Shown: positions 15,418-21,601 of the stretch, in pieces
Layout of the letters: each line of letters starts with the position of its first letter
Numbering within the stretch: position 1 is the stretch's first letter
NCBI GenBank assembly: GCA_021784975.1
Contig: JAJYGU010000245.1
Coordinates: 1 to 21,601 of the forward strand
Direction of reading: 5' to 3'
Source of the DNA: Planctomycetota bacterium
Lineage (GTDB): Bacteria; Planctomycetota; Planctomycetia; Pirellulales; Thermoguttaceae
DNA length: 21,601 bases
The notes under the pieces: generated by a model
Databases searched by the model: none
Seen by the model: only the letters and a program-made list of their open reading frames with translations
What the model was told of the DNA's origin: nothing
Program-made: the position numbers and the translations under genes

Positions 15418-15454
15418 GCTTGGAGTTTGTTTGGGATTTGGGTGTTCGGATTTG
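15321..15454. repeat. CAAATCCCAAGCTCCAAA-type inverted repeat across a stop codon
   Basis: The left part (15321-15360, CAAATCCCAAGCTCCAAACA onward) is complementary, in blocks, to the right part (15408-15454, containing GAGCTTGGAGTTTG and TTTGGGATTTGGG). The minus-strand translation (WSLGFVWSLVFGAWDL) resembles a peptide I recall as a widespread repeat artefact. The element contains the C-terminal codons and the stop (15415-15417) of the preceding gene. Confidence 0.8.
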
Positions 15455-15514
15455 GCACTTAGTGCACGAATTCGTTCAAGTTGTTTCTGCGGGGCGCCAG
15501 AGTAGTCTTCGGTC

Positions 15515-17761
15515 ATGGTTAGCTTTGCCTTGGAACAGGGGAGCAGCGTGGCCACCATGCTCACGGTGGCGGCGGTGGCGATCCTGTTGACCGCCACCTT
15601 CTATTTCCGCGCCTTCCGCGCGCTCAAGGCCCGGCAGTGGCAAGTGCTTTTCGGCTTGCGGGTGGTGGCCATCCTGCTGATTGTGTTGCTCCTATTCCGC
15701 CCGGTGATGAGCTATCAGAACGAGCTGATCGAGAAGCCGGCCTTGGTGGTGATGCTCGATCGCTCGGCTTCGATGGGCATCACCGACGACTCCTCCGGTG
15801 TAAGCCGCTTCGACCAGGCCCGCGGCAAGCTGGAGCAATGGTGCAAGAAGCTGAAGAACCAGTTTCGGCTCAGCCTGATCGCCTTCGCGGAGCAGCCGGA
15901 GGTGCTCAAGGGCCCGGAGAACCTCCGCGGGCTGTCGGCCAACGGCAAGGCGACCTCGCTGGTCCGTGCCGTGCAAACCGCCGCCCAGCAGTACGCCCCG
16001 GCCGAGATGCTGGGGATGATCCTGATGTCCGACGGCATCCACAATGCCGCCGGCAATCCGCTCGACGTGGCCCGAAAACTGCACGTCCCCATTCACACCG
16101 TGGGCGTGGGTGCGAGCCTGCGCAACAATCCTTCCTACCGCGACATCCAGGTGACGGGCATTGATTGCCCGAACCGGCTCATGGTCAACAACCTTGCCCG
16201 CATCACCGGCTCGATCGACGCCACCGGGCTGGGCGGGCGGGTGATCCAGGTGCAGCTTGAAGAAGACGGCAAGCAAGTCGGCCAGAAAGAGCTCACCCTG
16301 GATGACAAGGAGGGTTCGCAGCAGGTGACGTTCGACTATCGTCCGACGGCCAAGGGACGTCACACCTATACGGTCCGAGTTCCGCCGGACCCCGAGGAGA
16401 AGATCGTCGAAAACAACCTGCGGTCGGCGGTGGCCACCGTGGCCGAGGCGGGCATTCATGTGCTCTATCTGGAAGGCACATTGCGGGCGGAGTACGGAGC
16501 GCTGGTCGATCGTTTTCTGGCCAAGGATCCCGATGTGGAGTTCTGTGCCCTGGTGCAGACCCGCCCGAATGTGTTCTTGAAGCGGAGCAACATGCCGGGG
16601 CTGAAGCTGACCGCGATTCCCAACGACCAGGCAACCATCGACCAGTTCGACGTCTTCATATTCGGCGATCTCGACAGCAGCTATTTGCGTCCCAAGCAGC
16701 AGGAGATGTTCATCAAGCGGATTCGGGCTGGGGCGGGCGCGATCATGCTCGGCGGCTACCATACGCTGGGGCCAGGCGGATACGGCGAGACACCGCTGGG
16801 TCAGGTGCTTCCGGTGGAACTCGGCAAACGCGACGTGGGCCAATCGACCGATCCGTTTCTGCCGCGGCTGACGCCCGAGGGGGCCCGGCATCAGATCTTC
16901 ACCAACATCGCCAACTTCTTCCCCACGCAGCAGGGCGGCGCCAAGACCGCCGGCCTGCCGCCGCTGGACGGCTGCACGCGGGTCGAAGCCGCCCGGCCGA
17001 GCGCCACCCTGCTGGCCGTTAATCCGACCGAGTCGGGCTTCATGCCCGTGCTGGCCGTGCAGCCGCTCGACCATGGCCGGACCGCGGTCTTCACCGGCGA
17101 CACGACCCGCAAGTGGCAACAAGGGCCGCGGGCGCTCGGCCAGGATTCGCCTTTCCTGCAATTCTGGGGCCAGACCGTGCGATGGCTGGCCGGCCGATCG
17201 GGCCCGGTCGAGACCGGGGCCAGCATCACCGCCAACACTGACAAACCGTCGTACGAACCGGGCGATACGATCCGCGTTTCGGCCATCGTCCGCGACAAGG
17301 AGGGTCAGGCCGCCAACGACGCCAAGGTGACGGCTACGCTCCGCCGAACGGCCGGCCGGCCGGAAGAATTTGTGCTCTCGGCGGTGCCGGGCCCCGGCGG
17401 TCACTACAGCGGCCAGATCGAGCCGCGGATGGCCGGCGGGGCCGAAATCGTGGTCACGGCCCGCGTCGGCGAGACCACGCTGAACTCGCAGCCGCTGCCG
17501 GTGGAGATCGGGCGGCCCAACCTGGAGTTCGAGCGGCTCGACCTGGACGAGAAGCTGTTGGGGCAGATCGCGGCCGAGACCGGCGGCCGCTATCTCCCCA
17601 TTTCAGCAGCGGATTATCTGATCGATCAGCTCGATCGCACCCAGCGGAAGAAGACGCTCTTGGTAGAGCGCCGGCTCTATTGGCCGCCGGGGTTCTGGGC
17701 CCTGTTTGTGGCCGTGCTCACTACCGAATGGCTGTTGCGGAGGCGGTATCAACTGCGATGA
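15515..17761 (+). CDS. vWA-domain membrane protein with glutamine-amidotransferase-like domain
   Basis: The protein has 748 residues. Two N-terminal membrane helices (about 14-32 and 43-62) precede a von Willebrand A domain (about 75-205) with an intact metal site DRSAS (82-86) and MSDGIHN. Then follow an Ig-like beta region (about 210-310), a class I glutamine-amidotransferase-like Rossmann domain (about 315-560, with HVLYLEGTLRAEY, DVFIFGDLDSSYL and GAIMLGGYHTLGPGGY), a beta domain (about 575-670) and a C-terminal helix (PGFWALFVAVLTTEWLLRRR). No catalytic Cys-His-Glu set is evident, so the amidotransferase part is probably structural or binding. Such proteins act with MoxR ATPases and DUF58 proteins, possibly in assembly or metal insertion for envelope proteins; the role here is inferred. 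The start lacks a good ribosome site; ATG 15557 is an alternative. It overlaps the next gene by ATGA. Confidence 0.87.
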   Translation: MVSFALEQGSSVATMLTVAAVAILLTATFYFRAFRALKARQWQVLFGLRVVAILLIVLLLFRPVMSYQNELIEKPALVVMLDRSASMGITDDSSGVSRFDQARGKLEQWCKKLKNQFRLSLIAFAEQPEVLKGPENLRGLSANGKATSLVRAVQTAAQQYAPAEMLGMILMSDGIHNAAGNPLDVARKLHVPIHTVGVGASLRNNPSYRDIQVTGIDCPNRLMVNNLARITGSIDATGLGGRVIQVQLEEDGKQVGQKELTLDDKEGSQQVTFDYRPTAKGRHTYTVRVPPDPEEKIVENNLRSAVATVAEAGIHVLYLEGTLRAEYGALVDRFLAKDPDVEFCALVQTRPNVFLKRSNMPGLKLTAIPNDQATIDQFDVFIFGDLDSSYLRPKQQEMFIKRIRAGAGAIMLGGYHTLGPGGYGETPLGQVLPVELGKRDVGQSTDPFLPRLTPEGARHQIFTNIANFFPTQQGGAKTAGLPPLDGCTRVEAARPSATLLAVNPTESGFMPVLAVQPLDHGRTAVFTGDTTRKWQQGPRALGQDSPFLQFWGQTVRWLAGRSGPVETGASITANTDKPSYEPGDTIRVSAIVRDKEGQAANDAKVTATLRRTAGRPEEFVLSAVPGPGGHYSGQIEPRMAGGAEIVVTARVGETTLNSQPLPVEIGRPNLEFERLDLDEKLLGQIAAETGGRYLPISAADYLIDQLDRTQRKKTLLVERRLYWPPGFWALFVAVLTTEWLLRRRYQLR

Positions 17762-18651
17762 GAAGCGGATACCGATTCATCGAGCCGCAGGCCTTGGCCC
17801 GCGTCAAGAACCTCTCGGTGGTGGCCCGCGGGGTGGTCGAGGGCTTTATCAGCGGCATGCACTCCAGCCCGTACAAGGGGTTCAGCGTGGAGTTCGCCGA
17901 GCACCGTGAATACACCGCCGGCGACGACCCGCGGCACCTCGACTATCGCATGTTGGCCCGCACCGACCGCCTCTACGTCAAGCAGTATGAGGAAGAGACG
18001 AACATGCGGGTGCAGGTGCTGCTGGACACCAGCGGCTCGATGGCCTACCGCTACGAGAGTAACATCACCAAGCTGGAATACGGCTCATATCTGACCGCCG
18101 TGCTCTCGTATCTGATGACCCGCCAGCAGGACTCGGTGGGGCTGACCACCTTCGATAACGAGATTCGTCTCGACATCCCCGCCCGCAGCTCGCCCCGCCA
18201 CTTCAATGAGATGATGCACTGCCTGGAGGCCATCCAGCCGGGGCGGCAGACCGACGTGGCCGAGACGCTTCACAAGCTGGCCAACCGCTTTAAGCGCCGC
18301 TGCCTGATCGTGCTGATCAGCGACCTGTACGACGATCCGGACGACGTGCTGCGGGCGTTGCACCACTTCCGCCACCGCCGCCACGAAGTGATCCTGTTCC
18401 AGGTTTTCGACCGGGCGGAAATCGAGTTCCCCTTCAAGGACCTGGTCGCCTTGCGCGACCTGGAGACCAACGAGCGGCTCCAGGTGGACCCGGCCTACGT
18501 CCGCGACGTATACAAGCAGCAGGTCGACGCCTTTATCGACACCTACCGGCGGGCCTGCGCCGAGGCACAAATTGATTACGTGCTGACCGACACTTCGGTG
18601 CCCTACGACTTCATGCTCTCGAAATACCTCGCCAAGCGAAACAGTTCATGA
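17758..18651 (+). CDS. DUF58 domain protein (MoxR-associated, vWA-like)
   Basis: The protein has 297 residues. The ATG at 17758 overlaps the previous stop (ATGA) and is chosen over an upstream in-frame codon for that reason. The DUF58 signature is complete: FSVEFAEHREYTAGDDPRHLDYRMLARTD spans about 42-70, then RLYVKQYEEETN. It leads into a vWA-like fold with an intact metal motif DTSGS (90-94), TDVAETL and LISDLYDD. There is no signal peptide or membrane helix, so it is probably cytoplasmic, linking a MoxR-type AAA+ ATPase to the membrane vWA partners. It sits between the two membrane vWA genes with ATGA overlaps on both sides. Confidence 0.93.
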   Translation: MRSGYRFIEPQALARVKNLSVVARGVVEGFISGMHSSPYKGFSVEFAEHREYTAGDDPRHLDYRMLARTDRLYVKQYEEETNMRVQVLLDTSGSMAYRYESNITKLEYGSYLTAVLSYLMTRQQDSVGLTTFDNEIRLDIPARSSPRHFNEMMHCLEAIQPGRQTDVAETLHKLANRFKRRCLIVLISDLYDDPDDVLRALHHFRHRRHEVILFQVFDRAEIEFPFKDLVALRDLETNERLQVDPAYVRDVYKQQVDAFIDTYRRACAEAQIDYVLTDTSVPYDFMLSKYLAKRNSS

Positions 18652-21098
18652 CTTTTGCCACGCCGCTATTTCTGCTAGCTGGGCTGGCGGCCGCCATTCC
18701 ACTGGTGCTGCACATGATCCATCGCCAGAAGGCGAAGGAGCTGCCCTTCGCCACGCTGCGGTTCCTGAAGATCAGCGTGCAGAAGACGCGACGGCGGAAA
18801 AACATTCACGACCTGCTGTTGATGCTGCTCCGCATGGCCGTCCTGTTGCTGATCGCCGCCGGTCTGGCCCGGCCCACCATGGTGGCGTTTCATTCCCTCT
18901 GGGGCGCGGCGAGCTCGGCGGTGGTGGTGATCCTCGACAACTCGGCCAGCATGGGCATGATCGACCAAGACCGCCCCCGCTTCGACACCGCCACCGCCGC
19001 GGTGGCGCAAATCCTCGATCAACTCGCCGAGGGAGATGAAGTAGGGCTGCTCGTGACCGGCGGACCGGCCCTGCCGGGACTGGCAACCCTCGAACATGCC
19101 AGAGAAAACGTCCGCGAGGTGCTCGGCCAGTGTCGCGTCGGCTATCAGCGGGCCGATCTTACCGCGAAATTGCGGCAAGCCCGCGAGATGCTTGCGAAAT
19201 CCACTGCCCACAATAAGGAAATCTTCGTCGTCACCGATATGCAAAAGCTGTCGTGGGAGGGCGGAAGGGGGAGGGCGACGAACTCCCCTCTCCCTCGGGG
19301 AGAGGGGCTGGGGGTGAGGGCGGGCGGAGGTGCGAATCCGGCCGGGACCGCAGCATCCCCTCACCCTAACCCTCTCCCGACGGGAGAGGGGACCGGTTCT
19401 GACTCCCCTCGCCCTCGGGGAGAGGGGCTGGGGGTGAGGGCGGGCGGAGGTGCGAATCCGGCCGGGACCGCAGCGTCCCCTCACCCTAACCCTCTCCCGG
19501 AGGGAGAGGGGACTGATCATCGCCCTGGCCATCTCCCAAAAGAAGAGGGGACGAACATCCCCGTCATCATCGTCGATTGCAATCGCACCCCGAAGCCGAA
19601 CGTGGCGGTTCAGGGAGTCGATGTTGAGGCCGCGGTGCCGATTGCCGGGATGCCGGTGAAGGCCACGGTGACACTGTTGAATACCTCGACCGTGGCCCAG
19701 CAGCCGCTAGTCGAGTTGGTCATCGACGGCGCCCGCGAGGCAACCAGTCCGGTGTTGAGCATTCCGCCCGAGGGCCAAATCAAGTATGACTTCTCTTTCA
19801 CTTTCACTCAGGGCGGGCTGCACCGCGGCGAGGTACACCTGGTGGGCAGCGACGGCTCGAAATACGACGATCGCCGCTTCTTTACCATGGAGGTCGATCC
19901 CGGCGTCCCGGTGGCCGTAGTCAAGAACAAGCAGCACGAAATTGCCTGTCTCGGCGATTCCTACTACTTGGACCAGGCCCTCTCGCTGGGCGGCTCCGAG
20001 CATAGCGCTTTTCGCGCTACTTCGCTCAAGCCCGACGACCTGTTGAGCGAGCCGTTGGAGAAGTACAAGGTGATCTTTTGCGTCAACCTGCCGGCCTTGG
20101 GCGCAGACGCCGTGGAGCGGCTACAGACCTACGTCGTCCGGGGCGGCAACGTGGTGTGGATCTGCGGCGACAATGTTGAACCGGAGGCCTACAACCAGAT
20201 GAACGAGCGGGCCCGCGGCCAATTGCTGCCCGCCACGCTCTCCGACGTTCGCTCGGCCGGCGCCCAGGAAAAACGCGACAGTTGGCACATCAATTTCTTG
20301 GACAAGAAGTATCCGGTCCTGGCCCGCCTGGTGGAGCCGGCGTCGCTCTATGAATCGGTATTGGTCTACAAGCATGTCCGCATGTCGCCGGCCGAAGGCC
20401 AGGCATGGATCCTGGCCCGGCTCGACGACGGCGAGCCGCTCTTGGTGCAGCGAAACGTGGTGAAGGGCAAGACGCTCATGCTCGGCACCGGCGTGCAAAC
20501 GGCCTGGTCAAACCTTCCCCTGCGGCCGATCTTTCTGCCGCTGGTGGCGCGGCTGGTCTTCCATTTGGCCGACATTGACCAGACGCGGCGGAGCGCCATT
20601 GCCGGCCGGCCGTTGGTGTTGGAGTTTCCCGGGGAAACCCGTCCCATCGGCGTGGAGTTGATCACGCCCGGCGGCGAGACCTTCCGCTTGAAGACCGAAG
20701 CTGTCAAAGGCCAGCCGGGCCAGGTATTTCGTTATGCCGACACCCACGAGATCGGCAATTATCTAGTGCGTTCGCTCGACGCCGCCCGGCCCACGCAGAT
20801 TGCCTACTCGGTCAACTTCGATTCGGACGAGGCCGATCCCGCCAAGCTGGAACGCAAGGACCTCCAAGAGCAACTGGCCCCCACGCCGATCCTGTTTGCC
20901 GACAGTCCCGACGACCTCTCCAGCACCTTCGCCACCCTGCGGGAAGGCCGGAGCCTTTGGAGTATCTTCCTCACGGCGGTGCTGATCGCCCTGGTGGGCG
21001 AGACGTTGCTCTCGAATCAATTCAGTCCGAAGCGGGAGGAGCAAGAAGGTCCGCAGCTCTCGCCGGGCATGCGCTATCTGGCCAAGAGCGGACGGTGA
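18648..21098 (+). CDS. BatA-type vWA membrane protein with a repeat-encoded insertion
   Basis: The protein has 816 residues. The ATG at 18648 overlaps the DUF58 stop (ATGA). The N-terminus is a BatA/aerotolerance N-terminal domain: a helix (about 3-22), the basic segment HRQKAKELPFATLRFLK, KTRRRKNIHDLLLMLLRM and a second helix (about 56-77). The vWA domain (about 90-310) has DNSAS (97-101) and VVTDMQ (D197). Eight residues after D197 the fold is broken by a Gly/Pro-rich insertion (about 205-303) encoded by two copies of a palindromic repeat; the domain resumes at NIPVIIVDCNR. Then come an Ig-like region, an amidotransferase-like domain (about 430-560, YKVIFCVNLPALG, GGNVVWICGDN), a beta domain and a C-terminal helix (WSIFLTAVLIALVGETLL). 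It closes the operon. A role in a MoxR-type membrane complex is likely; whether the insertion is tolerated is unknown. Confidence 0.88.
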   Translation: MTFATPLFLLAGLAAAIPLVLHMIHRQKAKELPFATLRFLKISVQKTRRRKNIHDLLLMLLRMAVLLLIAAGLARPTMVAFHSLWGAASSAVVVILDNSASMGMIDQDRPRFDTATAAVAQILDQLAEGDEVGLLVTGGPALPGLATLEHARENVREVLGQCRVGYQRADLTAKLRQAREMLAKSTAHNKEIFVVTDMQKLSWEGGRGRATNSPLPRGEGLGVRAGGGANPAGTAASPHPNPLPTGEGTGSDSPRPRGEGLGVRAGGGANPAGTAASPHPNPLPEGEGTDHRPGHLPKEEGTNIPVIIVDCNRTPKPNVAVQGVDVEAAVPIAGMPVKATVTLLNTSTVAQQPLVELVIDGAREATSPVLSIPPEGQIKYDFSFTFTQGGLHRGEVHLVGSDGSKYDDRRFFTMEVDPGVPVAVVKNKQHEIACLGDSYYLDQALSLGGSEHSAFRATSLKPDDLLSEPLEKYKVIFCVNLPALGADAVERLQTYVVRGGNVVWICGDNVEPEAYNQMNERARGQLLPATLSDVRSAGAQEKRDSWHINFLDKKYPVLARLVEPASLYESVLVYKHVRMSPAEGQAWILARLDDGEPLLVQRNVVKGKTLMLGTGVQTAWSNLPLRPIFLPLVARLVFHLADIDQTRRSAIAGRPLVLEFPGETRPIGVELITPGGETFRLKTEAVKGQPGQVFRYADTHEIGNYLVRSLDAARPTQIAYSVNFDSDEADPAKLERKDLQEQLAPTPILFADSPDDLSSTFATLREGRSLWSIFLTAVLIALVGETLLSNQFSPKREEQEGPQLSPGMRYLAKSGR
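19282..19513. repeat. In-gene tandem pair of a CCCTCTCCC/GGGAGAGGG palindromic repeat, 120-bp period
   Basis: Bases 19282-19393 and 19402-19513 match at 108 of 112 positions (differences at 19291/19411, 19355/19475, 19380/19500 and 19381/19501). Each copy starts and ends with a small hairpin (CCCCTCTCCCTcgggGAGAG-type and CTCTCCCgacGGGAG-type) and carries GGGTGAGGG paired with CCCTCACCC inside. The period is exactly 40 codons, so the frame is kept. The peptide contains SPLPRGEGLGVRAGG and SPHPNPLPTGEG, which I recall as very common translations of this dispersed repeat. Further repeat-like sequence continues to about 19555. Confidence 0.95.
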
Positions 21099-21166
21099 CA
21101 CGTGGACTTCATGATATTAATGCCTTACGACTAGACGCTTGTGGCGGGAGGATCACCCTTCCTAAG

Positions 21167-21371
21167 GGCGTTTACGCCGAGTCGGCAGGACCGCACGCTT
21201 GCTCGTTCTATGGTTGAGTTTATTGTTGTGTCAGCCGCGTTCACGCGACTCCTGCCAGTCGCAGGAGCCCGGTTAACCGGGCTGACAGAATGCGCTGATC
21301 GCGCTGGTTCAACCCGGCGTAAACGCCGGGCCGAACACCGCCTTGCGGCGGAAAGCCCGATGAATCGGGCT
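21167..21371. repeat. Cluster of short palindromes after the vWA operon
   Basis: At least seven stems lie in 205 bp: GGCGT-tt-ACGCC (21167-21178); an outer pair TGTCAGCC (21229-21236) / GGCTGACA (21280-21287); inside it CGCG-ttca-CGCG (21236-21247), CTCCTGC-cagtc-GCAGGAG (21249-21267) and the perfect 16-bp GCCCGGTTAACCGGGC (21267-21282); then CCCGGCGT-aa-ACGCCGGG (21313-21330), CCGCC-ttgc-GGCGG (21338-21351) and AGCCCGAT-ga-ATCGGGCT (21354-21371). The core GGCGTAAACGCC (21316-21327) is the reverse complement of 21167-21178. The cluster may terminate the operon and overlaps the end of the minus-strand gene. Confidence 0.88.
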
Positions 21372-21601
21372 GTTTACGATTTCGCAACCACTCATTACCT
21401 CAGCGCTGACGGCTAATTGAACGATCTCGGGATTAGCCCGGTAATAACGCGTCAAGACGTAGTTTGTCGCGATGTCACGAATTGAGCCATCAGGATTGAC
21501 AATGCCATAGCCGATTCGTCGGCCAAGATCTTGGAGCTCACGGCTAACCCCGAATACCTCGCGAGCCTGAAGGTTTATGCGGACGATTCCGACAAGAGCC
21601 C
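21309..21601 (-). CDS. 3' end of an unknown gene (partial, runs off the right edge)
   Basis: On the minus strand one frame is open from the window edge (first full codon at 21599) to TGA at 21309-21311, giving 96 residues. The first ~76 read like real protein (GRRIGYGIVNPDGSIRDIAT, then LTRYYRANPEIVQLAVSAEV). Base composition is visibly lower in GC and uses codons such as TTA, ATA and AAT more than the neighbours, which could mean transferred DNA. I do not recognise the family. The last ~20 residues (SPIHRAFRRKAVFGPAFTPG) are encoded exactly by the three palindromes at 21313-21371, so the native end has been replaced or extended by repeats. The gene converges on the vWA operon. Confidence 0.6.
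   Translation of the reverse strand, partial: ALVGIVRINLQAREVFGVSRELQDLGRRIGYGIVNPDGSIRDIATNYVLTRYYRANPEIVQLAVSAEVMSGCEIVNSPIHRAFRRKAVFGPAFTPG

Noticed and set aside
19282..19513. Tandem repeats as a CRISPR array or a protein-domain repeat
   Set aside because: Only two units, directly abutting with no unique spacers of constant length, and palindromic DNA typical of dispersed intergenic repeats.
21141..21416. 91-codon plus-strand open frame at the right end
   Set aside because: It runs through the palindrome cluster and opposes a better minus-strand frame with protein-like composition.

Overview
The window is high-GC DNA from a member of the PVC superphylum, most likely a planctomycete. This rests on three things: gene content (BlaI-like repressor beside an M56 peptidase, secreted glycoside hydrolases of the GH123/DUF4091 kind, a vWA/DUF58/BatA operon), long gaps between genes, and many intergenic palindromic repeats of types I recall from planctomycete and related genomes. 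No rRNA, tRNA, CRISPR array, integrase or transposase gene was seen.

Layout. (1) 1-2830, minus strand: a short BlaI/MecI-type repressor gene followed after 2 bp by an M56 peptidase/carboxypeptidase-regulatory-domain gene that is frameshifted and lacks most of its N-terminal membrane part. The repressor has a clear sigma70-like promoter (TTGACG-17-TAAAAT) with two palindromic operator candidates 31 bp apart. (2) 2840-7217: two secreted glycoside-hydrolase-like genes, divergent around a 592-bp gap. (3) 7421-11413: a multi-pass membrane protein resembling GT87 glycosyltransferases, convergent with an ftsK gene; a GGGGACAG-type inverted repeat fills the junction and supplies the last codons of the membrane protein. 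(4) 11766-14173, minus strand: araB and araD overlapping by one base (TGATG), with no araA in the window. (5) 14674-21098, plus strand: a conserved-looking exported protein, a vWA/glutamine-amidotransferase-like membrane protein, a DUF58 protein and a BatA-type vWA membrane protein. The last three are chained by ATGA overlaps. In other bacteria such sets act with a MoxR AAA+ ATPase; none lies in this window. (6) 21167-21601: a cluster of palindromes leading into the 3' end of a lower-GC minus-strand gene that runs off the right edge.

The most notable theme is that dispersed palindromic repeats do not merely sit between genes. They supply the C-termini of at least three genes (8573-8623, 15321-15417, 21309-21371). 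They also form an in-frame, tandemly duplicated insertion of roughly 95 codons inside the vWA domain of the BatA-like protein (19260-19555). I did not find a clearly new defence or biosynthetic system. The best candidates for follow-up are the repeat-in-gene cases and the BlaI promoter with its broken sensor partner.
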